Below are positions 45,436 to 54,299 of a stretch of DNA of 64,000 bases, one piece after another. Position 1 is the stretch's first letter; each line of letters opens with the position of its first letter. A model generated the notes under the pieces. That model was not told the DNA's origin and ran no database searches. It saw only the letters and a list, made by a program, of their open reading frames with translations. The translations under genes were made by a program, and so were the position numbers. The DNA comes from Pseudoalteromonas phenolica. Lineage in GTDB: Bacteria > Pseudomonadota > Gammaproteobacteria > Enterobacterales > Alteromonadaceae. Location of the stretch: assembly GCF_005886345.1 (NCBI RefSeq), contig NZ_PNEC01000010.1, positions 1 through 64,000 on the forward strand, read 5' to 3'.

Positions 45436-48393
45436 GTGGTCAATCGTCGACCCCCTTCAAGGTTTGGTTTTAATTCTTTAAGCGTCAAACTATCGATTTT
45501 AATTTCGGCGGTGTGTTTGGTCGCGGGAGTTTTTGCTGCTGCCTTTATGCTTAAATCGGAAGAGAAGCAGCTAGTCTATGAGGAATACGCGGACCTCAAA
45601 CGGTTTAGCGTGCAAGTTATAAATCAATTCTCAAACTATCTAGATTTAAAAAAGAGCCTGTCAGAACAAGCTGGAGCGGTTGTTACTAAGCATCTATTCT
45701 ATGATAGTAAAACCATTCAAAATCAATTACCTTCACCTGTTTTATATCGCAATGGTGCTTATCGAAGTACTGCTTCAAATGGTTTGTCAGCTGCTTACTT
45801 TGCAGGGAAAGCTTTATCACCAGAACTAAAAAGCTTGTTTGCTCGGTCGGAATCTCTATGGGATATAGTTGCTCCGCCTTTACTTCAAGATTTCTTTAAT
45901 TTTTACATGGTTACAAACGATCAGTTTGTGAGAATCTCTCCCCCAAATACCTTATTAAACACTACGCCAAAGCAAGGTTTATTTGATGGCCAAACGATAG
46001 CTCAGCTAAAGCAAGAGCTAAATCCAACCCGAGAAGCTGTATGGTCAAAAGTACATTATGACAACATATGGAGTAAGTGGGTTATTAGTATTCTAGTACC
46101 AATTTATTTCGAAGAAGAGTATCAAGGTTTCATTGGTACGGATATCAGCATGGTGGATTTATTTAAGCATTTACCCGTCCCTACAAATAACCAGGGGTAC
46201 CTCATATTCGATGGTCAAGGTAATATTTTAGCTGCGCCAAATTTGCAAAAGATTTTTAATACTGGTAACGCAATTAAGCGTGATGAATTAACCCCAGAGT
46301 TGGCAAAGGTGGTTGATGATTCACTGAAATTGAGATTACCAGAAAGAGAGTCGAGTTTTGATTTAAAAGGTGAAACACATCTAATTAATGTCACTCAGTT
46401 AACAGAGTTAGGTTGGTATGTTGGCATTTATAAAAAGAGAGACTCAGCACTGGCTGCCCTAGAAGAGTTGAAAGTTAAATTTTTTGGCTTATTCGTTTTA
46501 TACGCAATGTTTGTAGCCCTATTACTCCATCAAGTGCTCTATAAACTTGTCTTACAAAGAATTAATAACACAGTAAGTGCAGTGAAAGACTTTGGGCGAG
46601 GGCAGTGGGATATGCCTGCGATGCCAAATAATGAGGATGAAATCGGCCTATTAAATGCCACATTTAATGACATGGGCAAAGAGATTAAAACCTTGGTAAC
46701 AGGGTTAAACAATAAAATAACTGAAAAGGAGATAGCGCAAAAAGCAGCGGATAGATTGTCAAAAGCAGTGGAGTACTCGGGTACGGCTGTGGTGGTCACC
46801 AATGAGCATTTTCAAATTGAATATGTAAACCCAAAAATGCAAGAAATGACCGGTTACAATGACGCGCACTTTGCTCGACAACCTTTACTTAGCATTATTT
46901 CCAAAGAAATGGCTATTTTAATAGAAGATATAGATCTTGATTTAAGAAGTCGTAATTACTGGCGCGGTGATACAATTTTACAGGGCATTACCAATGAGCC
47001 TATTTGGGTTAGTTTGAGTATTTCACCAATTCGAGATGACAGTGGACACATATCAAGTTATGTCGCTTCAGCACAAGATATTTCTTTTGTAAAAGAAAGT
47101 CAGAGAAAGATGGAAGAGCTGGCTTACTTTGATACTTTAACAGGTTTAGCAAACCGTACTTTCTTTAGGATGCAGCTCAAAAAGTCAATGGCTCTAGCTG
47201 AGCGAGGACATTATGCTTTTGCCCTGTTTTATTTTGATTTAGATGAATTCAAACGTATTAATGATACGCTCGGTCATGATGCAGGTGACCGCTTATTAGT
47301 AGAAGTTGCAGATAGATTAAAAACACGACTTAGAGCTGAAGATACGATAGCACGATTAGGCGGTGATGAATTTGCTGTATTGCTCAGTGGCATAGAAAGT
47401 CGTGAAAATGCGATGGATGTAGCGCAAATTATTCAACGTACACTGAATGTTCCAATTAAATTAGGAAATAATGAAGTCATTGTCAGTGCCAGTATAGGTA
47501 TTACGCTTGCCCCATTTGATAGCAAAGAAGAAGAGCAATTGCTTAAACATGCTGATTTAGCTATGTATGAGGCAAAGGCGAAAGGTCGAAATACTTTCCA
47601 CTTCTATTCTCAAGAGTTGGATGAAGCTGCAAATGAGCGTTTATATGTAGAAAATGAGTTACGTTCAGCTATTCGTGAAAATCAATTTACATTGCACTAT
47701 CAACCACAAGTCGATTATCGAACAACAGAAGTCGTTGGATACGAAGCATTAATCCGTTGGGAGCACCCAGAGCAAGGGCCTATTCCGCCTAGTAAATTTA
47801 TTCCAATTGCTGAAGCAACAGGGTTAATTGTTGAGTTAGGGGAGTGGGTGCTTGAAGCAGCTTGCCGTTTCTCTGTTAAGCTTCAAAAACAAGGCAAAGT
47901 TGGGAATATGTCTATTAACCTTTCCGCGCGTCAATTTAAAGATAGCAATATGAAGAGGGTGTTATCAGATGTACTTGAGCGTACCAGCATGCCTGCAAAA
48001 TTACTTCATTTAGAATTAACAGAAAGTATGTTAATGGGTGATGTAGAAGCAGCTATTTCTCAGTTACATCAAATTAAAGCGTTGGGGGTGTCTTTATCTA
48101 TTGATGATTTTGGTACTGGTTATTCATCTTTAAGTTATTTAAAACGCTTCCCAGTCGATATATTAAAGGTTGATCGCTCTTTTGTTAAAGATATTCCAGA
48201 AGACTCAAATGATATGGAAATTACTGCAGCTATCATTGCAATGGCTCAAAAATTGAATTTAGAAGTAGTAGCTGAAGGTGTTGAGACCAAAGAACAAGTG
48301 GAGTTTTTAGCGAGAAATAACTGTTATATTGTTCAGGGGTACTTCTATAGCCCACCACTTCCAGAGCAAGCAGTTGAATTATTTAAGGTGTAG
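45436..48393 (+). CDS. Membrane GGDEF-EAL cyclic-di-GMP protein
   Basis: A 985-residue signalling protein with a membrane helix (about 17-37), a periplasmic Cache-type sensor (to about 345), a second helix, HAMP, and a PAS domain (about 455-570). Then come GGDEF (RLGGDEFAVLL intact, with the inhibitory-site RxxD as RAED five residues before) and EAL (YEALIRW, DDFGTGYSSL). Both domains keep their signature residues, so it could make or degrade c-di-GMP. AAGGG 7 bp before GTG 45436 favours that start over TTG 45385. The sensed ligand is unknown. Confidence 0.88.
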   Translation: MVNRRPPSRFGFNSLSVKLSILISAVCLVAGVFAAAFMLKSEEKQLVYEEYADLKRFSVQVINQFSNYLDLKKSLSEQAGAVVTKHLFYDSKTIQNQLPSPVLYRNGAYRSTASNGLSAAYFAGKALSPELKSLFARSESLWDIVAPPLLQDFFNFYMVTNDQFVRISPPNTLLNTTPKQGLFDGQTIAQLKQELNPTREAVWSKVHYDNIWSKWVISILVPIYFEEEYQGFIGTDISMVDLFKHLPVPTNNQGYLIFDGQGNILAAPNLQKIFNTGNAIKRDELTPELAKVVDDSLKLRLPERESSFDLKGETHLINVTQLTELGWYVGIYKKRDSALAALEELKVKFFGLFVLYAMFVALLLHQVLYKLVLQRINNTVSAVKDFGRGQWDMPAMPNNEDEIGLLNATFNDMGKEIKTLVTGLNNKITEKEIAQKAADRLSKAVEYSGTAVVVTNEHFQIEYVNPKMQEMTGYNDAHFARQPLLSIISKEMAILIEDIDLDLRSRNYWRGDTILQGITNEPIWVSLSISPIRDDSGHISSYVASAQDISFVKESQRKMEELAYFDTLTGLANRTFFRMQLKKSMALAERGHYAFALFYFDLDEFKRINDTLGHDAGDRLLVEVADRLKTRLRAEDTIARLGGDEFAVLLSGIESRENAMDVAQIIQRTLNVPIKLGNNEVIVSASIGITLAPFDSKEEEQLLKHADLAMYEAKAKGRNTFHFYSQELDEAANERLYVENELRSAIRENQFTLHYQPQVDYRTTEVVGYEALIRWEHPEQGPIPPSKFIPIAEATGLIVELGEWVLEAACRFSVKLQKQGKVGNMSINLSARQFKDSNMKRVLSDVLERTSMPAKLLHLELTESMLMGDVEAAISQLHQIKALGVSLSIDDFGTGYSSLSYLKRFPVDILKVDRSFVKDIPEDSNDMEITAAIIAMAQKLNLEVVAEGVETKEQVEFLARNNCYIVQGYFYSPPLPEQAVELFKV

Positions 48394-48409
48394 CAACTCA
48401 AATAAATGT

Positions 48410-48427
48410 AGGGGGATTTAACCCCCT
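48410..48427. terminator. G/C-rich hairpin between the GGDEF-EAL gene and yciH
   Basis: AGGGGG and CCCCCT pair across ATTTAA. Only CAATTTT follows on the plus strand, so termination may be weak. It includes the final Gly-Gly codons and stop of yciH. Confidence 0.5.
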
Positions 48428-48747
48428 GCAATTTTGACCTTAAATTTTAATGACTCAAGAATTTGTTTTAGCTTTTCTCTATCATCACCTTGGATTTCAA
48501 TGACGCCTTCTTTTAAAGCGCCACCTTGACCCATTTTACTTTTTAAAGTTTTAGCTAGTTTCTTTAAATCATGCTCAGCAGGGTCAATACCCACCACTAA
48601 CATAACGCCTTTGCCCTTTCTGCCTTTAGTCTGCCTTTCGATACGTACAGCGCCATCTTTGAAAAGCCTAACTTCAGGTTCACTTTTCTCACTTTCTGGC
48701 TTAATACGACCAAGCTCAGTAGAGTAAACTAAATTATTATCAGACAT
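48418..48747 (-). CDS. yciH: YciH, SUI1/eIF1-like protein
   Basis: A 109-residue protein with the SUI1 fold shared by eukaryotic initiation factor eIF1 (RQTKGRKGKGVMLVVGID, then LAKTLKSKMGQGGALKEGVIEIQGD). The E. coli relative can influence initiation fidelity and is thought to limit translation under stress. The N-terminus is short and polar. It stands alone, divergent from the partner-switch genes. Confidence 0.92.
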   Translation of the reverse strand: MSDNNLVYSTELGRIKPESEKSEPEVRLFKDGAVRIERQTKGRKGKGVMLVVGIDPAEHDLKKLAKTLKSKMGQGGALKEGVIEIQGDDREKLKQILESLKFKVKIAGG

Positions 48748-48949
48748 TGTTAAGTGCTCTTGTTGTGTAATATTTGTATCATACCAGTTTGTTTATAGGC
48801 ATTGAATAAGTACAGAATAACAGTCTGAATTTTAAGCATTTAAATAATTTGTATTGATAAGTTCGATATTTTTTGGCGATTATTTCTAAACAAGTTATAT
48901 TTAAGAACAACGGATGAATAACAAATTCGAACCATATTAGGAGGTTATA

Positions 48950-49255
48950 ATGAGTTTGAGCAAAAGTGCTTCTGCCGATGGCAAAACGTTGACTATACAA
49001 ATAAAAGGAAAGTTTGATTTCAATTTGGTTCAGTCTTTCCGTCAAGCGTATGCAGAAGTAGATGGTCAAACTGATAAAGTGATTATCGACCTGCGAGAAA
49101 CTGATTATATGGATAGCTCTGCATTAGGCATGCTGTTAAATATGAAGAAGACCTTAGGTGAGTCCGTTTCAAGTATCACTATCAGTAATTGCCGCCCTCA
49201 GCTAAAGAAGATTTTACAAATCTCACGATTTGACAAAAAGTTTGATATCGACTGA
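48950..49255 (+). CDS. crsA: STAS-domain anti-sigma-factor antagonist (CrsA-like)
   Basis: A 101-residue STAS protein. The phosphorylation site is Ser56 in DYMDSSALGMLL, as in SpoIIAA and RsbV. Unphosphorylated, such proteins bind the partner kinase/anti-sigma and release its target. A perfect AGGAGGT precedes the ATG. The adjacent gene 18 bp downstream encodes phosphatase and kinase modules, as in Shewanella CrsA-CrsR and Pseudomonas HsbA-HsbR. The symbol is by analogy; the target is not shown by sequence. Confidence 0.8.
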   Translation: MSLSKSASADGKTLTIQIKGKFDFNLVQSFRQAYAEVDGQTDKVIIDLRETDYMDSSALGMLLNMKKTLGESVSSITISNCRPQLKKILQISRFDKKFDID

Positions 49256-49273
49256 TAACATTAAGATATTATT

Positions 49274-50938
49274 TTGCGAATCTTAGTCGTTGACGACCAG
49301 CCTCTAAACTGTACCTTATTGAAGGCAATGCTTGAGCAGCAAAACTATTTAGTTGAGCTTGCAAATAACGGGCAACAGGCACTTGAAAAGTTAAGTGAGC
49401 ATTCAATAGATATTGTTTTGCTTGATGTCATGATGCCTGTCATGGATGGCTTTGAAACTGCGCCGCTGATCAAACAGCAGGCTGGGGATGTTTATTTACC
49501 CATAATTTTTATAACTGCGTTAGAAGATCATCAAAGTTTTGAAAAGTGTTTAGAGGTAGGCGGTGATGATTTTATTCACAAACCATTTGATAAAATAATT
49601 CTTTCGGCAAAAATTAAAGCCCACGCTCGTACTCGTCGACTAAGCCAGGAGGCAAATAGGCAAAAGAAAGAACTTGAATATCATTACAATCAAACTGAAC
49701 GAGAGCATGAGATTGTAGAGCATATCTTTAGTAACGCCTTGTCTCAGCAACAAACCTTCCCCAAATTATGCGATTTTCATTTGTCACCAGCTTCAATGTT
49801 CAATGGTGATATGTTTTTGATGGCGCAAAGTCCGTTAGGTGGTTTTTATTGCTTGTTAGGTGATTTCACAGGGCACGGACTAGCAGCTGCTGTAGGCGCA
49901 TTACCTGCATCCAGAATATTTTACGCTATGGTTGCCAAAGGGATGTCTGTAAGTGACATCGCATATGAACTAAACAATGCACTGGCTGAATTACTGCCTG
50001 GTCATATGTTTTGTGCAGCTGCGATTATGGAGTTAAGTGAGTCAGGGAGAAGTGTTTCAGCTTGGTTAGGAGGTTTACCTGATTTATATGTAATAGATAA
50101 GCAAGGGCAATTAATTAAAACATTAGAGTCACAACATATGGCTTTGGGGATTCTGGAGCCGGACGAATTTGAGCGAAACATAGTTCATTTTGAAGTGAAC
50201 GAGAATCTCAGAATTGTTATGGCAACAGATGGCATTGTCGAAACTGAAAGTAAGCAATTTTCAATGTTTGGGGAAGAGCGATTAAAGCTAGTATTAGCGA
50301 GTAAGCCTAACATTGGCACTGAAGATATCATCTCACAAGTTCATCAATTTTCTGGACACAGCGAGCAACAAGATGATTTAAGCATTGCCATTATTAACTG
50401 TATTGCCAACCCTTTAATTATTAATCCCGAAGTATCATATTCTAAATTGCCTTTCGACTTTCACGTTGCACTAAATGCTGACCAAATGAAAAGCAATGAT
50501 CCGATCCTTGAATTGGTAAATATGTTGAGTACTGTTGAAGGCGTGGATAATCACAGATCTAATATATTCTTGTTATTATCTGAAGCGTATAACAACGCTC
50601 TTGATCATGGGGTACTTGGATTAGATTCGGAAATCAAAAATCAAGAAGATGGATTTTTCACTTTTTATCAAATGAGGGAGGCAGCATTAACTCAATTACA
50701 AGATGCACAAATTGAAATTCTGGCCAATTATGAACCTGAAAATAGACAAATTCGCTTTACGATTACAGATTCAGGAACTGGTTTTCTTAAAAGTGAACAA
50801 GGTACAACATCTCTTTCACAAGAGCATGGGCGTGGTTTGGGGTTATTAAGTGAAATCGCACACTCAGTTTCATACAACGAGACAGGTAATTGTGTTGAGC
50901 TTATTTATTCATTAAATAATAATCCATATATCTCTTAG
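49274..50938 (+). CDS. crsR: Three-domain response regulator REC-PP2C-HATPase (CrsR-like)
   Basis: A 554-residue protein with a receiver domain (phospho-acceptor Asp51; conserved Lys in IHKPFDK), a SpoIIE-type PP2C phosphatase (about 165-375; LLGDFTGHGLAAAVGALPA, MATDGIVET) and a C-terminal RsbW-like HATPase kinase (N-box SEAYNNALDHG; ITDSGTGF). Thus phosphatase and kinase for the STAS partner are in one chain. In Shewanella oneidensis CrsR of this architecture binds RpoS. The start is TTG, with the family MRILVVDDQP beginning there. The input histidine kinase is not adjacent. Confidence 0.85.
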   Translation: MRILVVDDQPLNCTLLKAMLEQQNYLVELANNGQQALEKLSEHSIDIVLLDVMMPVMDGFETAPLIKQQAGDVYLPIIFITALEDHQSFEKCLEVGGDDFIHKPFDKIILSAKIKAHARTRRLSQEANRQKKELEYHYNQTEREHEIVEHIFSNALSQQQTFPKLCDFHLSPASMFNGDMFLMAQSPLGGFYCLLGDFTGHGLAAAVGALPASRIFYAMVAKGMSVSDIAYELNNALAELLPGHMFCAAAIMELSESGRSVSAWLGGLPDLYVIDKQGQLIKTLESQHMALGILEPDEFERNIVHFEVNENLRIVMATDGIVETESKQFSMFGEERLKLVLASKPNIGTEDIISQVHQFSGHSEQQDDLSIAIINCIANPLIINPEVSYSKLPFDFHVALNADQMKSNDPILELVNMLSTVEGVDNHRSNIFLLLSEAYNNALDHGVLGLDSEIKNQEDGFFTFYQMREAALTQLQDAQIEILANYEPENRQIRFTITDSGTGFLKSEQGTTSLSQEHGRGLGLLSEIAHSVSYNETGNCVELIYSLNNNPYIS

Positions 50939-50944
50939 CATTAA

Positions 50945-51064
50945 TCAATACTTCAACACTTCAATACTTCAATACTTCAACACTTCAATACTTCAACACT
51001 TCAACACTTCAATACTTCAATACTTCAATACTTCAATACTTCAATACTTCAATACCTCAATACC
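50945..51064. repeat. Array of fifteen 8-bp tandem repeats
   Basis: Fifteen consecutive copies of TCAA(T/C)AC(T/C), 120 bp with no insertion or deletion. Variation is limited to T or C at position 5 (ATA/ACA forms) and C at position 8 in the last two. It begins 7 bp after the crsR stop. The 8-bp unit is not a multiple of three and no frame reads through, so it is non-coding. Slippage would change spacing only. Confidence 0.97.
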
Positions 51065-51109
51065 CTATATCTCAATACCCCATATCTCAATACCCAATAT
51101 CTCAATACG
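51065..51109. repeat. Three 15-bp repeats joined to the 8-bp array
   Basis: Three units of a variable 7-mer (CTATATC, CCATATC, CAATATC) plus TCAATACC or TCAATACG. Each contains one 8-bp unit, so the longer repeat apparently grew from the shorter one after a 7-bp insertion. The rest of the spacer, 51110-51227, shows no clear element. Confidence 0.92.
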
Positions 51110-51227
51110 TTACTGAGTTCGAAATAAAATTACGCTTAGTCAGGTCTTAACTGTTTCTCAATGAATTGGCTTTGTACCTTTGCAAAGCTAATTTTGTATG
51201 TTAAGTTTCAGGTATCTGGATGTTTGG

Positions 51228-51905
51228 ATGGCTAAAATGATTTCTTCTTATCTTTCACTTTCGGGCGTAACTACATCGCCTTCACTTGTTGAGCAAGCAC
51301 TAGCAGAATTAGATGCATTTCTAAATTCTGAACAAAGCACTGTGGATGCGGTTTGGTCTTATTTGATCCCTGAATTAGGGGAAGGCGGAAGCTGCAGTTT
51401 ATTTGGCCAACTACAAGATGCGCCTTTTGAGCTAGAAAGCTACATCAACAATAACCAAGAAAATAAAGTGTTATTGAAAAAGCTTAATGCGATTGTGCAA
51501 TTCGTTGTTGATAAAACACAGGTCGACTGGTTTGGTATTTATGCAAATACGTTAACCCCTGAAGGTGAGCAGTTACTTAAACTGGCTTATTATGGTGCGC
51601 CCAGCCGCCCTTTGTTCCCGCTCACAGAAGACTTTGCAAAGATAAGTAATAACGTACAAGTTGCCTTATCTTCTAAAGGGCGAGTTGTGAATGATGTCGC
51701 TGAATACGTAGCGCAAGGTGGTGAGTATTATACCTGTGATCCTAAAGTACAATCTGAAGCATGTTTACCTATGTTTGATAACATTTCAGGTTGCACAGGG
51801 ATCATCGATGCCGAGGCGTTCTCAACTGGCATTTTTGATGAACAGGTGTTGGCAGTTTTAGTTGCCGCCTGTATTAGAATTCCTCAGTATTTACCGCGTT
51901 CGTAG
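51228..51905 (+). CDS. GAF-domain protein
   Basis: A protein of about 225 residues with a single C-terminal GAF domain. The segment YYTCDPKVQSEACLPMF, then GIIDAEAFSTGIFDEQ, resembles the free methionine-R-sulfoxide reductase (fRMsr/YebR) active-site strand, where the catalytic cysteine sits in ACD. The two resolving cysteines of that enzyme are not seen, and an unrelated helical N-terminal region is added, so activity is doubtful. Starts at 51198, 51228 and 51237 are all possible; 51228 and 51237 have weak purine-rich leaders. Function not assigned. Confidence 0.7.
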   Translation: MAKMISSYLSLSGVTTSPSLVEQALAELDAFLNSEQSTVDAVWSYLIPELGEGGSCSLFGQLQDAPFELESYINNNQENKVLLKKLNAIVQFVVDKTQVDWFGIYANTLTPEGEQLLKLAYYGAPSRPLFPLTEDFAKISNNVQVALSSKGRVVNDVAEYVAQGGEYYTCDPKVQSEACLPMFDNISGCTGIIDAEAFSTGIFDEQVLAVLVAACIRIPQYLPRS

Positions 51906-52025
51906 CCCTCGAGTTCTTAAAATTTTATGTTACTATTAACGCAGTTTTAACCCCGGGTTATGCCTTGTAAATACTCTGCGCGTTTATAAGGCACACTGAC
52001 AAATAACTAAATTAAGAGATGACCT

Positions 52026-53216
52026 ATGTTCTCAGAATTAAAACCGTTACCAACTGATCCTATTTTGGGTCTTATGGCTGCTTACAAACAAGATACTAAC
52101 CCTAATAAAATCGATCTTGGCGTTGGTGTATACAAAGATGAGCAAGGTAATACCCCTGTACTAAGAGCTGTAAAGAAAGCTGAAGCTTTTCGTTTAGAAA
52201 ACGAAACCACTAAGTCTTACATTGGTCTTGCTGGTAATTTAGATTTTTGTCAGAAAATGGAAACCCTACTATTAGGTGAGCACAGCACGTTACTTGCAAA
52301 CCGTGTTCGTACAGCACAAGCGCCAGGTGGTACAGGTGCATTACGTGTTGCTGCTGAGTTCATCATGCGCTGTAATACTGATGCAACAGTATGGGTAACA
52401 ACACCAACTTGGGCTAACCACATCAGCTTATTTGAAGCAGCGGGCCTAACAGTTAAAGAATACCCATATTACGACTACGAAAATAAAGGCTTGTTGTTCG
52501 ATGAAATGATCGACACGCTTAAACAAGTACCTAAAGGCGATGTAGTTCTTTTACATGCTTGTTGTCACAACCCAAGTGGTATGGACTTAAACGAAGAGCA
52601 GTGGAAAATCGTTGCAGAACTTGCTAAAGAAGTGGGCTTCACACCGTTAATCGATATTGCTTACCAAGGTTTTGGTGCAAGCCTTGACGAAGATGCGAAA
52701 GGCTTACGTTTATTAGCAGACACTGTTGATGAACTTATCATTTGTTCATCATGCTCTAAGAATTTTGGTCTTTATCGTGAGCGTATCGGTGCATGTTCAA
52801 TCATTGCTAAAGACAGCGCAAATGCTGATATTTCTAACTCGGTATTATTAAGTGTAGTTCGTAGTATTTACTCAATGCCGCCAGCACATGGTGCAGACAT
52901 CGTAAATACGATTTTAGGTAGCACAGAATTAACACAAGAGTGGCATGATGAACTTGATGAAATGCGTAACCGTATCAATGGTCTACGTACATTAATCAAA
53001 GATAGTTTAGCTGCTCAAGGTGTAGCGCAAGACTTCTCTTTCATTGATAAGCAAAACGGTATGTTCTCTTTCTTAGGTATTAATAAAGAGCAAATCGAGC
53101 GCCTACAAAAAGAATACGCAATCTACATTGTGGGTTCTAGCCGAGTAAATGTTGCAGGTGTAAGCCAAGCAAACATTGAGTACTTCTCGAAAGCAGTTGC
53201 TGAAGTACTAAAATAA
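52026..53216 (+). CDS. Aspartate/aromatic aminotransferase
   Basis: A 396-residue class-I PLP aminotransferase of the AspC/TyrB type, with PLP lysine in SCSKNFGLYRERIGA, the phosphate-binding PGGTGALR, HNPSGMDL and the substrate-binding Arg in SSRVNVAGV. Interconverts aspartate, glutamate and aromatic amino acids with their oxo acids. AspC and TyrB cannot be separated by eye. tyrA, pheA and phhA elsewhere in the window make an aromatic role reasonable. No TyrR box was found here. Confidence 0.92.
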   Translation: MFSELKPLPTDPILGLMAAYKQDTNPNKIDLGVGVYKDEQGNTPVLRAVKKAEAFRLENETTKSYIGLAGNLDFCQKMETLLLGEHSTLLANRVRTAQAPGGTGALRVAAEFIMRCNTDATVWVTTPTWANHISLFEAAGLTVKEYPYYDYENKGLLFDEMIDTLKQVPKGDVVLLHACCHNPSGMDLNEEQWKIVAELAKEVGFTPLIDIAYQGFGASLDEDAKGLRLLADTVDELIICSSCSKNFGLYRERIGACSIIAKDSANADISNSVLLSVVRSIYSMPPAHGADIVNTILGSTELTQEWHDELDEMRNRINGLRTLIKDSLAAQGVAQDFSFIDKQNGMFSFLGINKEQIERLQKEYAIYIVGSSRVNVAGVSQANIEYFSKAVAEVLK

Positions 53217-53235
53217 TTAGGCTTTAAGCTTAATG

Positions 53236-53265
53236 AATGCCACTTAGTGATAAGTGGCATTTTTG
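53236..53265 (+). terminator. Intrinsic terminator after the aminotransferase
   Basis: AATGCCACTTA-GTGA-TAAGTGGCATT followed by TTT. Confidence 0.92.
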
Positions 53266-53428
53266 TTTCTGGATTGTGTTTTCTCTTGTTTCGAAGTAGA
53301 TAGCGAATATTTCGCAAATTGCCTGTTTTAGTGCAGTTTGTTATAAGTAAGTAGAAGATGTTCCCAGCATTTTCTGGTCGTACGGTTTATGTAACCGTTA
53401 CAATCCGCCCAATGTCAGTCTGTAAGGT

Positions 53429-54256
53429 ATGTTTATGCGTCATGAAATTTGGCAGCAGCTTCGCCAAGAAGCAACCGAGTTAGTAAGTAGAGAGCCACTT
53501 TTGGCAAGTCATGTTTACTCGAGTGTTTTAAACCACGAGTGTTTAGGCTCTGCGTTAAGCTTTATTGTGGCAAACAAGCTTGCGGATGCGGTGGTCTCGG
53601 CTTTTACAATTCGTGAATTGTTTGACCAAGCCTTCGTTGACTGCGACAGAATGTTGACTCATGTTGCCCATGACATAAAAGCAGTTAAAGATCGTGACCC
53701 AGCTGCCGATAGCTATTTAACTGTTATTTTGAACTTGAAGGGTTTTCATGCAATCCAAGCACACAGACTTGCACATTGCCTCTGGCGTCAGAACCGCAAA
53801 GAGCTCGCTCGTTTCATCCAAAGCCGTACCTCTGAAGTTTTTGGCGTTGACATCCATCCTGCTTGTAAAGTCGGTCATGGCATTATGTTTGACCACGCAA
53901 CTGGTATCGTAATTGGCGAAACAGCTGTAATTGAGGACAATGTATCAATTTTACAATCTGTGACACTCGGTGGTACGGGTAATGAACAAGGTGATCGACA
54001 CCCGAAGATCAGAGCCGGTGTATTGATCGGTGCAGGTGCAAAAGTACTGGGTAACATCGAAGTTGGAGAAGGCGCACGTATTGGTGCTGGTTCAGTGGTG
54101 TTAAACCCAGTGGCGCCACATACAACAGTTGTGGGTATCCCAGCTAAAGTGGTTGGTAAGCCGAATTGTCCTTGTCCTGCAGAATCGATGGATCAAAACT
54201 TCTTAGAAGATGACGTGTCTTTAGAAAATAAATCCTATACCAGTGCTATGCTATAG
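53429..54256 (+). CDS. cysE: Serine O-acetyltransferase
   Basis: Makes O-acetylserine from serine and acetyl-CoA, the first step of cysteine synthesis. The 275-residue protein (E. coli 273) has the helical SATase N-domain and a left-handed beta-helix of hexapeptide repeats (DIHPACKVGHGIMFDHATGIVIGETAVIEDNVSI). The C-terminal tail, which in other species binds CysK and cysteine, is present. It shares a bidirectional terminator with xseA. Confidence 0.96.
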   Translation: MFMRHEIWQQLRQEATELVSREPLLASHVYSSVLNHECLGSALSFIVANKLADAVVSAFTIRELFDQAFVDCDRMLTHVAHDIKAVKDRDPAADSYLTVILNLKGFHAIQAHRLAHCLWRQNRKELARFIQSRTSEVFGVDIHPACKVGHGIMFDHATGIVIGETAVIEDNVSILQSVTLGGTGNEQGDRHPKIRAGVLIGAGAKVLGNIEVGEGARIGAGSVVLNPVAPHTTVVGIPAKVVGKPNCPCPAESMDQNFLEDDVSLENKSYTSAML

Positions 54257-54272
54257 AAAGCATATAAATGGT

Positions 54273-54299
54273 AAAAAAGGCTGCTATTGTGCAGCCTTT
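54273..54299. terminator. Terminator shared by cysE and xseA
   Basis: AAAGGCTGC and GCAGCCTTT close a short loop, with an A6 run on the left and a TTTG on the right. It overlaps the last codons of xseA. Confidence 0.8.

Noticed and set aside
50945..51109. CRISPR array
   Set aside because: Units are contiguous 8-mers and 15-mers with no unique spacers, and no cas gene is present.
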